Positions 11,223 to 24,953 of a stretch of 64,000 nucleotides of DNA are shown here, one piece after another; within the stretch, counting starts at the first letter, position 1; every line of letters begins with the position of its first letter. This stretch comes from Vanilla planifolia (lineage: Eukaryota > Streptophyta > Magnoliopsida > Asparagales > Orchidaceae): positions 17,218,607-17,282,606 of the forward strand of contig CM043877.1 of the NCBI GenBank assembly GCA_023846275.1. The letters run 5' to 3'. Under the pieces are notes generated by a model. That model searched no databases, was not told the origin of the DNA, and was given only the letters and a program-made list of their open reading frames with translations. The translations under genes were made by a program, and so were the position numbers.

Positions 11223-14200
11223 TCAATTCCTGCGGTTCTTCTGCTGCTTTGTTTCGACGTTGGGAACCTCTGCAAAGCAGACTGGGCATGCCTGAAAAAG
11301 CACGGGCAAGCTCGGTAAAACAACTTTTTTATCTTAAGATATCAGAGATTAAGAAGAATTGGATATTATAACCATTAACAAGAAAGAAGATTAAAAAATA
11401 TTGTTGCTGAAAGGTAATTAATTTGGTTGATTTGTTGTATAAAATGATCATGACTTTTGTATTTTTATATAAAAAAAAAAAAATAAAAGAATAGATAATA
11501 GTATTTCTGGAGTTCAAAATGATTTCTGTGACTCCAATTATAACAAAACAACAATTGATGATGAACCAAATGTTTTTTTTAGGTAAAATGCAGTTGTCAA
11601 ACGCAAACCAACAACTGTGTTTCGTCCACTTCCCAAAAGCTATACCAAACCAGTGTAAGCAATCATTTGGGAAGAATTGCTTATTAGAAAGAAAGGTTGT
11701 CGATGTGAGTATATGAAGTTTTCTTGGTGTGATTGGTTTCACATGCTTTGTGTATTTATGAAAGAAAATAGACTTGCATAAAAAAATAAAAAAAATAAAA
11801 AAAAGAGGAAAACAAACCAAACCAAATGTACCCTCAAAGGTTTGCAAAAAACTAAAATGTACACACAAAAAAAGCACGCAATTTGATGGACTTTACATAC
11901 CTTGCTTATATTAAGCCATCTACTGATACATGCACAGTGATAAACATGTTTGCATGGTAGAGTTGTCTGTCGATCCCCTCTTCTATACTCCATCTGACAA
12001 ATGATGCACCTGCGCATATTTTGGAAGCATTTTCAACTTCTTATTCTTATGAACAAAAGCTAGAAACTTTAGAGATAAATGTGAGTTCTTATGATTACTA
12101 AATAATAATAAAGAGAAAGAACAACCCAATTTAATGTATAGAAAAGGATAACCCTCTCATCAACAATCTGAACCATTACAAAGGTTTTAAAAAAAAAACC
12201 GTGAATCTTCATTGACACTTTGACAAAAATCTCTCTTTCTCCTGTTCCTAACTCAATGAGAGGAAACCAAAACTATTATTTTTTGTTCTTTAATCCTTTA
12301 AATATTGAATGAGCCTTGTTAAAAGTTGATGCAAAAGAAAGAATTTTTTTTCGACGTAGAAGAGCTGGATTTTAATAGAATGATAGATGATTTTTTTTTT
12401 TTTTTGGCAATCACTTTACCATGCCATGGACTTACTAACTTTTAAAAAGGCCCTGTTTTAAGAGTTTTTTTGTTTCTTTGAACTCAAAAGCATAGAAAAA
12501 CTAGCAAGCAATTTTCATTTCTCATTCATTCATATAAAGTTCTTTTTTCAAAAGCTTTCATTGAGATTTTCCATGTTAACAATTTAGTCAAATTTTCATT
12601 TTGGAGATGTTTGAGATAAGCCTGTTCAAGGTCTTCATGAGCTAAATTGAATTGCGTTTCAAATCGATTATCTTGTTAAATGAGATCTTCACCCAAAACA
12701 CTAAGCCAAAGACCTAACCTACCATTTTATAAATTACCAAGTTGGATCCAAGTTGCCAATTACCTAACCCAATAAAGACTTACTCCAAGTCAGATTCACA
12801 ATATGCTAACTATTTTAACTGTCTTAAATTATTAAAGCATGATTTGCTTATTATTAAGACTATTGTTTTTTAATTTTCTTAAGAATAAAAATATGATTTG
12901 TTAAGTTATTAAGATCTATTACTTTTTTATTCACAGGTGCCCTATTACTATGATACCATGACACCCACCCATTGCAACCACATCATTCTTCATTTTGGTT
13001 ACGCTATGTTACTGAAATATTATCCAATATTTATTTTGTTATTTTACACTAAATCAAGGGTGATTCTATTGGATGGATATGCTTTGATGTGTCATATCTT
13101 TTATCTTATAATTCTTGCTGCTTTTATATGTTTGATATTTAGTGTAACTAAACTTTAGTTTAATGCATCTTCTTGTTCATTCCTTTTTTATGAAATTGGT
13201 CTTTAGTTTCTTATGTGAACAGAAGTTTTCAAAACATTCAAAAAAACAACAAACAACAATCCTTTTTTGTCAAAAAAAATCAATACATAAATTAATTATC
13301 AAAAACTTAGAACGAGCTCTAAGTTGACCCAAAAACCAAACCATGGCAATTTATGGATCAAGTACGAGTTGACCTCGACCCAACTCTTTTTTGGGTTGGA
13401 TCCACATCAAGGTCATCCTGATATGAACCCAATCCATTTAAAGGCCTAGTTTGATATACTAACTTAAGATTCGGATGATTAATTTGGAGTTAATCAAAAC
13501 AAATTTGGCATGCAAATGGACATCATTATCTAACATTTGTTTAGAAATTGAAGGATAATCAATTATCTTGAAGCTGCAACACGTGTGGCTTTCAGATATA
13601 AAGCTAAAGCCATTTAATTCATGCCCATGAAGGCGTGATCCAGCATTCAAGTCTATATATTTCTATTATCCAATTCACATGGAAAACATACGAGGCAGTG
13701 AATGAAATATTTTGCATAGCTGTTAGGGTATTAATTAAAAAGGCATGCTTATTGAAATTCAAATCTAAGTTGGATGGTAGTAACTTGTTTCAATTGCCAA
13801 TTATTATTCATCTTCAAGCGCATAATTAATATATCTTGAACGGCAAGTTTCTTTAAATTGTATAAAAAAATTTCAAATGATAAGGTCAAGAAATTGCATA
13901 AAAAAAGTTCAAAAGTAAAAGTGTTTGATTATTAGTTTGTCAATCAGTATTCTTGCGATAGTAAGGGCCAGTAATTATTTGAACTTATATGTACAAGTTT
14001 ATTTATTATACAACAAATTAAAACAAGCTACTTATCAAACACCAAACCGATGACAAATAAAGGTACATCATTTGATTAAGATATTCTATATATTTTTAAG
14101 CTGCATAATATCTGTCTTACCAATAGTTTAAAAAAGTTTTGAGCTATTGACTTACTATTGCATCTACACCATGGGACAGTATAAGATACATATGATGAAT

Positions 14201-17200
14201 TAAATCGAATAACCAATGCCATGATATGTTATCTGTTTGAAAGAACATACATATCTCTAAGCTGCTCACCCGTATAATTGGCTCAAAGAAAATTTGAACC
14301 GAGAATATTATTTGTAGCTCAATTTCAAATGTGTCAATTTGATTTCGTATTGAGCAAAAATTGGAGTGAGGTTCAACTAAAATTGCCAGGCCAAGGTAGG
14401 GTGAAAGTCAAATAAATCAACCACAAGACTAGAACAGCTTGAGTGCCAAAGCAAGTGGCATCATAAAATATCAACTTGGAAGCAGGAATAATGAAAATAA
14501 CATGAACCAAAAAGCACATAAAACCCTGTCTAGAATAAGTTGCCAAATCCTACTCACATTTTATCTCCTCATGGTCAATTAGTTGCTAAAAACCAACAGT
14601 GATGCAAACCTATATCTGCCAAAAACATCTCTCGTGAAAATCAATGAAGAGAGATACTTGCCAAACACATGCTCATTACAATCTCAATGGTACATATATT
14701 GCATAAGTCAGATTTATAGCTTTTACAGATGTTTGCCAAGCATTTTGAAGGGAGAAGGGATGATTACATGAAGAGATTTTTTTTTATTTTATCTCCGAGC
14801 TTTTTCAATTGATTTCATTCTTCTCAAAGTACCAATTGGAGGTATAGTAATAAGCCGAAATGTCCATATTAAGATTACCCTAAAGATCCATCCAAATGGC
14901 AGATTCAAACATTCAAATGTAAACTACCCCAACGTGTTTAAAACCATACCTACACTACATATTTCACACCACACTCAATAGTTAAATGGGCTATAAGTCA
15001 TATTCCAAAATGGCAATCTCTTGACCGCATTTAATTTGTGGGTGTGTGTCAATAATTCCTTCTTCCTCAATGGTCTAAAATATGTAATCTTCAACAGTTT
15101 TCATCCAGAACTTTAAAAAAAAACTAGCCAAGCATGTTGTTTATAACTCATCAAAATCATGATCTTTAGAATTAGTTAAACTCAGACATATCTCATCTTG
15201 TTTTTCTTTTGTATTTTCTTTCTTTGTTTCCACCAAAAAAAAAATGCTTGTTATGCATATTACTTCACCTAATTCATTAACAGATCTTGTAGAATAACTG
15301 GCACAAATAAATTTGACATTAAGGAAACTTGGGAAAGTTTCAAAGTATTGAAGCTGTGGAATGAAATGAAGAAAGAGCATTACCTTTCACAGTGTTTCTT
15401 CTTTCTCGAAAAGAAGCTACATTTATATTTGGTCACAGGAAGTGAAGAGATGCACTCTTGAGAAAGACCTCGGCTTTGGGTTCCAACTGATTCGCCAAGA
15501 TCCAGAAGTTCCTGTCACAAAAAGGTAGATTATCATGCACAGATTGTTAAGAACCTAAACCTTATTTGTTTGGCTATTTGTTCTCATTTAACTAGAAACT
15601 TGGTACATAGTCAGCAGGATGTAGATGACAGATATGGAGGTTGACTTTTACGAAGATGGAAGCAACAAGTACATGAGTGAAAAATTAGCAAAATTATCAT
15701 TGTTAATTAATTGATTTAGAATAACCAACTTCAGCTAATCATTTTTCAGTCATTCAAGAATGTTTTTCTTGCTATGAAATTTCACATGTAACTCACAAAA
15801 AACTGATTAGCCATGAACTGAAGATAAATCTTAATTATTATCATTGCTCAATTCATTGTGATTCAGTTAGGAAATCACCCTCATCAGCATTTTTCTTAGA
15901 GCAGAGTTGGTGACAAAAAGGCTTGCTAAAACATTTATTTAGGAGAAATTGCCTAAAAACATTATCCATTATCTTGAGTCTGTCTACTTCAAATAAATCC
16001 TACACACAAGCTCAGGACTTCCTGTACTAAACAGGCTGGTCACATCTAATTATTTGAATTTTCTTCAAAATGTAAATTACAGTTCTTCAATCAGACGTTA
16101 AAAAAAAGCCACTTTGACGTACTCATATTACTCAATGAGTTGGACGCATATACAGTTGATTAAATATGCAATAGGGAATTACCCTTTGTAATGAAAAAAA
16201 TGGTAGATTGTTGGTTTTTCATTTCATATGTGTTTTTCAATTGATTAGATATGAAAGAAAAACTCAAGGATTGAACCTTTGGTAACTGGGACCCATATAG
16301 AATCAGCCTTCTTAACTAAAATAAATTCATATCTATTCACAAAAATTAGTGAAACACTAAACAAGAATTTTGCATGTGTTTATTAACCATAAAGAAAATT
16401 GAATTTGCAATACTAAGCTTTTTATGATATTTTCAAATGTGAAACAACATGACATGAAGTTTTCGAAAAGCAAGGGTGAAAAGAAGCTTTGCCAGGCATT
16501 TTTCCTTTTAAAATGTAGTAGCTAATACAAAATTCTATTTTGGCCCCACATTAATATGGGAATGTTCACCAGCACTTTAAAGTTAAGCTGAGCCATCGTT
16601 CATGTTCGCTTAGACTATTTAAGCATCACTATTTTTAAATATGTTCAATGCCCCAACTTCTAGCTTTTAAAACTGTTAATGCTGGAAGCTAACAATAACA
16701 AGCAAGTTCCATGATCATCTGACATCCATATGGAGCACAATAACCATACATAGAATATTAAAGGATCTTTCCAATGTTATGGCAGGTTTCCTAAACTAAA
16801 CATGCATCATGCAAGTTTCATAAAAATGGTACAAGTAAACAATGAAAGCTGTGAAAAAATGGGTTTACCTCGTAAGTCATATTGTCTGGATCGATGTTGT
16901 CCTGCCAAACATATTGCTGCAATGGACATGCAAATTCATGATTAATGCTGAAAACACAATATAGCTCTTCACCAGAGGAAAACTGGATATGCTTCCCCAT
17001 AAAGCATCAATTCAAAATCTTCTAACTTATAGTTGGGTGATGAAAATTTTGGATGCTTCAATTCCACTTGAGCATACAAATCTAATCAATATCAAACACA
17101 TGGCTTGGCCACCATTAAAAAAAATAGGGATCATAAGAGAAGCAAAAACATCACACACATCCTAAATGCAAGCTCGTCTTGGAATGATAAAAAAATCATA

Positions 17201-20200
17201 ATAAGCCACCATAGATTGAACTAGATAACTGATGATTTGAAACCAATTGATGGTATATTGTAAAATCTTAAGGTATCATAGGTATTGAAATTTGCATTAA
17301 ACCTGGTTCTGAAAATAGAAAAATGTCAACTCTCAAAGAGAACTGAAAATTATTTACCTCCAAAGACTTGTTCTTGGTGAATCATTGTTTTACCTCTAGA
17401 TGTGAAGTGTGTTCATAGGTGCAAGTAAATTGAGTTTATAATTTGCAAAAACTTTGCCTTACGCACCTGGGCTTCAATAAGGTCATTTCACATAAAGAAT
17501 ACAATAAAACAGGAGGCAAGTTTAAATAAACCTTGCTAAACAATTCTATGCATCTTATAGCTTGAAGTTTAATTCTTACAAATGGTTTCATGTAATACTA
17601 AGACTTTTTTAATGGAATCTTGGATGGAAACAAGATCCTGCATAGGTAGTTGACCTCCTAATGAGAAGAAACTTTCAATATTTTTTTTTTCTCCAGGAAA
17701 ATTTGGCCAAGTAAATGTAAGCCATTAAACAAAAGAATTACATTTTCAAGTCTTATCACGCTTCATAAATGATGTAATTATATGAGTTCTACAAAAGATG
17801 AAACAATATTATACAGGAAAAGAGTGTCTTACCTGAATAATACTTGTATAACTATTTTCTCGATTGCCTGCAAAAAACAACGTGAGAACTACTCCATGAT
17901 TGAAGAATTCATAAAAAAATTGTAGAGATAGATGGTCAAATTTACTCCCAAGATGACATAAACATCTAAATGAAGAATTCATTCATATGAATGTCACTAA
18001 GTTCTTTTATTATCATATATCTTGTAAGCTCAAACTTCATTCTGCACAATTGTTAAATTGTAAAAGCAAACAAAAAATTGAACATCTTCTAAGAAATGAA
18101 GCATGCTTGTCCATAATAAATTATGGTCGTGTTTTGGATTTCAATGCTTTTTTGTGGCAACAAGAGCTAACATCTCTTAATGATATTAATAGTTGTTTGA
18201 AAAATTGAAGCAAATGGAATAGAGCGATGGAACAACCCATCCACCAATACCGAATTTCTCTTGTACTTCAAAATAATTCACAAAAAGAACTGATAACAAT
18301 GTTTCTCTTTACAAAGAAAATGCAAAAAGACAAATCTAGGATAGAAAAAAGTATACAAGAAAAAAATATGTGCCTAAGACAGTTTCCACAAGGATCAACA
18401 TGCTGGGAACAATTAAAACTTTGGCAGCTTTGTAGGCATATAGCCCTATTTCATTAATTTCAAACTTTACAGTCATAGGGAAGCACAGATATAAAAATAG
18501 AGAACAAACCAAATCAATGAGTTGATTAGGGCATGTATTAAATGAAATCAATGTATATCACAATGGTTCTTTCTGGTTATTCAGAGGTCGAAATGAAACC
18601 TAAAGCCAGAGTCATTCCAAGTGTGTATTCAATTCTAAACTCATGCAGTACACGAGTTTTAAGTAGGGATGTCCAAGTTGGACTCCCTTGCCTTTTGCAC
18701 AATCCAAAAAAATAGAGCGTCCAAGAGATTTCTAATTAATTCAATTGCTTAAAACCATTGTTTGTTAATGATCCTCCTACTTAAAATTTATGAGCAAGAT
18801 CTAGTTTGATCAGGTCATGAACAACCAACTACCTAGACCATTTCGCATACAACTGGATTACTACAAAATTGTTTGGAACTCTAATGAGTGGATCCATAGA
18901 AACCAGACATGCTACACAAAGAGTTGATGTGTTTAGGAATTACCATAGGATTCAGAAATGTCAGACACCAAGGTTAATGCTCTCTAGAATTTTTGTCTTA
19001 ACAAGTTGAAACCTTCTAGCAAGACAGATATTTGTTGATTCATCCATCAAGCTTATTCATGACCTGTTCCATCAGTAGACAATAATGGCTAGATGATGGT
19101 TCTCGTGGATTCATGGTGGTTATGGCACCCGTTTGGCCATTAACAATGGCTGCTTGCATGTCTTAATTGTTAGTTCTATTAGAGAAAAAAATGATGCTCT
19201 TATTCTTACTGATTGCATGATTAGCAATGAAGTAATGGGATAGAGGAGCATCCTTGCTTTAGGCCACTGTTCGAACTTAAAAACCGTTGAAGAACCTTCA
19301 GGAGACATGGAAAATTGGGCATCCTCAATGCACATGTTTATCAATATGACAAATTAATGTTGAAAGACATTTGTGGCTTAACTATCAATGGTGTTGAACC
19401 ATTCAGAGTCAAAAGCTCAAAAGATTTCTAGCTTAGCACAGTATGCCTATTTAAAAGACTTGAAGCAAAATCTATTGACCAGCACAAATGCAAGCAGCTT
19501 TTGTGAAGTATTCATTTAAGAAATGTTGCTTGGGCTGGGTGAATGACTTTTTTTGTAAGTTCCATGTTGATATTTCCGTATAGTATTTATTTAATGGGCT
19601 GACAATGTTTTTCCTTTGGGGATAAGAACACTGTAGCAACTTTCAGCCAATGAGGCGTTTGATCAATCTGGAAAATACTTTGAAGTACTCTAGTAACAAA
19701 ATTGCCCAAAACTCTCTCACATATATACTGCGAACTGGGCCATGAAGCCATCAGGGCCAGGCACCTTATCTTTAATGGAGCTTTGAATGGCCTCAAAGAT
19801 CTCCTCGTCAAAGTATACATAATAAGCATGATCACTTCAGAACCTGGTACGATAGTTCTTTGGCGGTCCTTTTTATAGAGATCTAAATAAACATTTTTTG
19901 ATAATATCAGTATGCTTGCCAAATTAAGTAATAATTTCATTTTGTTCAGCTTTAAGTATAACCTTGGTATTGGAGTTCCTCATTCACTTTTTCCTGTAAA
20001 AGAATTTGATATTGTCTTCAACCACCTTCATCAAGTAGCCTAGCCAAGGAGATTTCCGGTTTACGTAGGTTTACCAAATATGCACTTAATTCCTACTCCA
20101 ATGAGGATAGGGTCCTTGTTAAGATCACTTTAGTCTCCTAGATTATACTTTGTAACAGATACAAGCCATGACCTTTCCATGTTTTGTTTCTGAGCACATG

Positions 20201-23200
20201 CACTGGGTCACCTTCGATTAAGATATTCCAAAATCCTTGGCAACTATATTGTGGAATTCAGAGACTTTTGGTCTAATAGTTATTGAATTTGTTAACTTGA
20301 TTGTGGGGTTTTAGGTTTGAGATAATGCCTAGATTGTCATCTCAAAAAGGAGGGTATGAAATAGACATATGAGTGCATGAAAGAAAGAATATAATTGAAT
20401 ATCTTGCTGGTGATGAGATTGAGGTGACCTTTTTAGACCAAATGGATGAAGAGCATTGTCCAGGAATACCATCAAATCTCAATGTCAGTAGCAAGTATTG
20501 AAGTTTTCAATGGCCCAATATTTCCTCAAAGAGAATGTTGTTGAAATCGCCTAATGCCAACTAGAGGAGATCATTTGAAGGGTCAAACTTGTAATGGAAG
20601 CCCAGAGAGAATTTGAACAAGAAAAAACTATTGTGAAAAGCATTTACATTGAGGTTACCTTAAATGTTCTACATACACTTGATTACCTCAAACAAATGGT
20701 TGCAAAACAATCATTAAAATCACTAACAGAATAATTCATTAACCCAAAAATCATTAAAAAAAAATTCCTACAAGCCATTTATATTCTTTGCATTTTTTTT
20801 TTTTTTTTTGCATGCATAGGATTGGTGAATCTAGTTCTTGAAATTGCTATCTTTTCAAAGTTAAGTCATAAAATTTTTATGAACCAAATGTTGGTGAAAC
20901 TTAGGTTACATTGTAGCTTGACATTGACTCATATGGATGTGCATAACTTATTTTTTGCTAGCACTTAAATTAGTCAAAATTGTATGCTTTGAGATTTGCA
21001 TGTTGGTAATATAGTTTGCTTAGTGTTGCATGCTTATGTGTATAATTGCATGATCCCTAGGTTAGTAACATGTATAAAAGTTTCTACAATATTTAAGAAA
21101 TTAGGCTTTTTCTTTAGTCCAATGTTAGGACTTGACTAAACCCAAACTTAATTTGATAGCTTAAGACTTGCTCCTATAACCCTAGAACTGCATCAACATG
21201 AACATGTTACAAGCTCTAGATAAAGTAAGGGTAGAAAGTGGCAAAGATTGCCCTCATGTCACCACGACACCCTTTCGTGTTGCTAAATAACTATTTTTTT
21301 TCCATTCACCAGAACGTATTACATACACCCAATATGATGTTAAGGTTCAAATTTGTTTAATAAAACAAACTAGTCTTTTATATACGAAACCTAACCTCCA
21401 CAATCTACTCACTACAATCTACTCAAGTTGAGGAGGATTGGACAAATATGTAGGTGGCACAAGGTAAGTCATGTTCAGAATAGGGTTCAATTTCATCATG
21501 GATTAGGGTTTGATATAGATAATAAAGTGGGAAATATAAAAGCTTCAACTAAATATGCCTGCTTTTTGCAATCACAAAAATAAAATACACATATAAGAAC
21601 CACAAGTTAGGAATTGAATATGGAATGCCACAATGACAAATGATTGCACTTTGAACAATGAAGATCCAAAGCTAATTCTTCAATGGTTATGATGAAGTAA
21701 TACTAAAAATTAACACAAACAAAATTCCAAAAAGATTAAAACAAACACATTTTGCAACAAATAGCATAATTTGTTCTCAATAATCTTGATAACTTTGACA
21801 AAACATTTATAACAAAACTTATTAGTAAAAGTTTATAAAGTAGAGTATTAACCATCTTTCCAATTAAAACCATTTTGCATGGTAACACACAAAACATATA
21901 AAAACACGTTAAAAAAAATACAATCTGAGCTAACTACCCAAATAAACCTAGTCATCTTAATAAAAACTTGCTTTGAAGAGTGAACCAAAATACTTTAGAG
22001 GATAATTTTGCAACAAGGAAACGAAGACAACTATATTGATGCATCTCATTGGAAGCATTTTTACTATGGGAAGGTAAAACATTGAAAATGGTTTTTAAAT
22101 GTTTTTGCATAAAATGAAAGGCTCTCGTGTTTGTCAAATGGTGCAATTAGGTCCATCCTTTATTCAGCATCAAGAAATTGGTTCAAACTTATAGGATGGC
22201 AGCACCTAAATCCTCAGTTTGAAGAAAGCCTTCAAGATCCAAAATTGTGTGCCTAAAAGAGCAAGTGAGATAAAGTGCGCAACGGTTAATATATTCACAG
22301 ATTTTCCCTCATTTAACAGCATACACAGCACCATAAGTTTACACTATAGCAAGACTCAAGTACGGATGCGATGGTTATTTTGGATGTAATAAATCGTGCT
22401 TAATCTATCCTCATGTGCTGTTCATATGCATAAAAGTTGGCAGCAGCATCTTCTAACAAATTTTATCTAAGAACTAGATACAATACCCCACATTTTTTGA
22501 CCAAAATGGTGATAGTGAAGTAAGGATATACCTAACTGAACCATGACTCAAAGATGAAAGACATAAATGCTAGTAACCCAATTACCAAAGATGCTCAATA
22601 TCAATCTTTTTATAAATCCACAATTATAAAAATTGACTTACGTTCCTCAATGATGGGATTAGCACTGTGATCACCTCCATAAAGTCCATTATTGACTAGC
22701 TGAGGAAGCTCTTCGATACTTGGAGGTGATGTGCTTTCCCAAACTCTCCTTCCACCATCTGATCTGGGAGCATACTCATTTAACTCATACAACTGACCAA
22801 TACTATAGTATGAGCTACCAATAGAACTGGAAAATCCATATTTATATGAGTTTGCATGCATCATTGGCCAATATGGGTTACCCTGTAAAAACAAAAGGAA
22901 AAAAAAAATATATATCAACTATATGACAAAACACATTCAAACATTATAAATTTAAACTAAAGAAAAGATTGCACATTGAAGTTATACATATACACACATG
23001 CACACACACAAATGAACTAGTATGCACAACTAAAGGGCATATTAACCACAAAATACAATACTGCCCATTGCTGCAATTTGATCATTTCAAAGGCAAAAAC
23101 CAGATGATTCACAAAAATGATAAATAAAATAGTTGGGCTAGATAATCATGAAACCAACACTTCAATATTCAATGGCAACCTGAAAAAAATAGTAATTGCA

Positions 23201-23525
23201 GAGCATTACAAAAGCTATTGTTATTTGACTTTGCTTATTTGCTAACTAAACCATCTAGCTAGCAAAGGACAAGACAAGCTCGGTAACAAGAAAATTTGAA
23301 CCAATACAAACATGCAAACCAAAATTTTTGTCCTATGTGGATAAACAAATAATATCAACATGGAATTATAGTTTATGAATATACCTGATCCTGCAAGGCT
23401 CCAGAAAGGAACATATCTGCCTGAGCATAAGAAAGGCCTTCAAACAGATCCATGAAGCTTTCTGAAGTTGTATATGGAAACCCATTGTTAATGTATTGTA
23501 CTTCTGCCTGTCTGTTACTATTCAT
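11223..23525 (-). CDS. BB: BIG BROTHER-type RING-H2 E3 ubiquitin ligase, 256 residues
   Basis: Coding intervals on the minus strand, in order: 23525-23385, 22882-22642, 17867-17833, 16916-16869, 15511-15384, 12009-11901 and 11291-11223. All introns are GT-AG and the frame closes exactly. The 256-residue product compares with 248 for Arabidopsis BB. The N-terminus reads MNSNRQ...NNGFPY...ESFMDLFEGL, and exon 2 holds YWPMMHANSYKYGFS; both match BB. The family block WQDNIDPDNMTYEELLDLGE is split between the fourth and fifth intervals. The RING-H2 finger spans the last two: CIIC, LPCKHVYH, CACISRWL, then ACPVC, giving C-x2-C...C-x-H-x2-H-x2-C...C-x2-C. BB is known to restrict organ size by ubiquitinating growth regulators, including activation of DA1 peptidases. 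Oddities: a 35-nt micro-exon, and Ala before CPVC where V is usual. A 5' UTR intron is likely, since acceptor-like TTTTTCAG lies directly before the ATG. Function is inferred by homology. Confidence 0.93.
11901..12009 (-). CDS. BB: RING-H2 exon of the BIG BROTHER gene
   Basis: This exon supplies six of the eight zinc ligands: both cysteines of CIIC, the cysteine and histidine of PCKH, the histidine of VYH and the cysteine of CAC. The acceptor is TGCGCAG at 12010-12016 and the donor is GTATGT just below 11901. An open frame that runs on past the donor to 11329 is intron read-through and not part of the protein. Confidence 0.95.
18950..20620 (-). pseudogene. L1-type LINE remnant inside a BIG BROTHER intron
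   Basis: Within the 4.8-kb intron between exons 22642-22882 and 17833-17867, the minus strand encodes broken pieces of a plant non-LTR retrotransposon. Around 20560 it reads LGDFN, like the GDFN motif of the endonuclease domain. At about 19620-19790 it reads IKDKVPGPDGF followed by a stop and a WLKVATVFLSPKE segment, corresponding to the (A)PGPDGF block and the later ALIPK block of LINE reverse transcriptase. At about 19200-19330 FSMSPEGSS and a degraded RQGDP-like stretch follow. Order and strand agree with a single 5'-to-3' insertion in the same orientation as the host gene. Stops and frameshifts make it inactive. The boundaries are approximate. Confidence 0.8.
20793..20809. repeat. Poly(T) run flanked by GCAT on both sides
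   Basis: A run of 17 T residues between GCA and GCATGCAT, just beyond the 5' side of the LINE remnant. It may be the tail of a different, plus-strand-antisense retroposed sequence or simple slippage. No further structure is visible. Confidence 0.5.
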
Positions 23526-24833
23526 CCTGAAAAATACTTTGAGAGAACCTACAAAAGAAATAAGTATCAAATATTCAATACCTTGACAGAAAAATTTGAA
23601 AAACAAAATACTACCAGTACCATAGGACAAATAGATACTTGCAGATGAAAGCTTCGTCTCACCATTAACTATGAGATGCAAATAATCTGAACTGCTTAAC
23701 AGGAGCTACAGCAGGAATAATGGTCAGCATCAGGTCCTGCGATTGAATGCTAAGGACTAAACCATTTTGCAAGCTAAAAGGGAATTCAAAGCAATCATTA
23801 GGACAACAGAATTAAGATTTTATACTTGATTACTCAAATTCAGGATGATGCTGAGAGAAATAACTATCTACCTACAAATAATTCTCCTTCAGTTCTGGCA
23901 ATCATTATGTTTAATGAACTCTCCTTCAGTTTTGACAATCGTTATGTATGATGAACTCTCCTTCCTCAGAAACAATTTGGTTTGAGGAATTTCAAAATAT
24001 TTGTTGATTTTCTTAATAATATTTTCAAGAATATAAACTTCAGAATCCAAATTCATCATTTCTTTATATTTACCGGAATAACAGTTATGTGTGTATTCAT
24101 TTTAATTGCCTGCAAATGTAAAAAGAAAAAGAAAAAGAAATCCCCTACATTTCAACGTCCAGCTAAACTTGTACATCATGTATGTCGAATCACAAACAAC
24201 CGAACAAATAAAATCCAGCAAATGTCATTGAAAAGAAAAGACGCATACGATTTGAAAGAAACCAAACAAAGATCCGACGCATTAACCTTTACACCAAATA
24301 AACATTCGCAGAATCATGCACACAATGCTTGTTATTCTCAGAAGACAAACATACAGTAGCCCTCGGCCGCACATACAATGACTACATCCCCTCGTACTTA
24401 AACTACTCCGATCAAAAAATGTCACCAATCCAGACACTACTTTCATCAACATCCATCCAGCGTTAACCTAACCGAGAAAAACACAACGAAAACTTATTTC
24501 CACTCCCCGAGCACCGCGACCTCGGAATCAACAAAGACTCCGTGGAAAACCCCATTACAAGAACCAACACGAAGCATTCGCACCTTGTTTGTGTCCCCAT
24601 GGCCGGAAACACAGACGCCATATCTGGACCTCCCTCTTCTCCCTCCTCACGACTATCGGGCTCCCGATCCGAACAATGCCGCCCCACGGCAAGACGACGG
24701 CGCAGTGAGCCCGCGGATTCCGCCGCTCAAATGGCAATGCCACTTCTCTAACACAGCAGCCGTTTCTCCTCTTCTCTCTCCAAGCCTCTGCTCAGCTCTA
24801 TGGAACATCGGGGTTCCCGTCGCTTCCTTTGCA

Positions 24834-24840
24834 ATTTATA
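24834..24840 (-). promoter_or_regulatory. Candidate TATA box for the BIG BROTHER gene
   Basis: On the minus strand the sequence is GGTATAAATTGC. Transcription would begin near 24805 and give a GC-rich first exon followed by a 5' UTR intron ending just before the ATG at 23525. The surrounding 24450-25300 region is markedly richer in G+C than neighbouring DNA, as expected for a promoter and leader. The 164-codon plus-strand frame across this area has no family resemblance and is not called. Confidence 0.5.
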
Positions 24841-24953
24841 CCAAAGTTCACCACGCGCGCGACAACGATCCCACGTCTCGCGAGACGAAATCCACCCAAC
24901 ATCACACCGTTCGATCTAATCGGACGGTAGAAACACTTTCGATATCCTCTTAT

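Noticed and set aside
11329..11877. 182-codon minus-strand open frame beside the RING exon
   Set aside because: It is AT-rich and low in complexity, lies wholly in the intron after the RING exon, and has no recognisable domain.
13442..14060. MITE or hAT-like element in a BIG BROTHER intron
   Set aside because: GGCCTAGTTTGATATACT and the reverse complement of ACTTATCAAACACC look faintly like terminal inverted repeats, but the match is weak and no target-site duplication was found.
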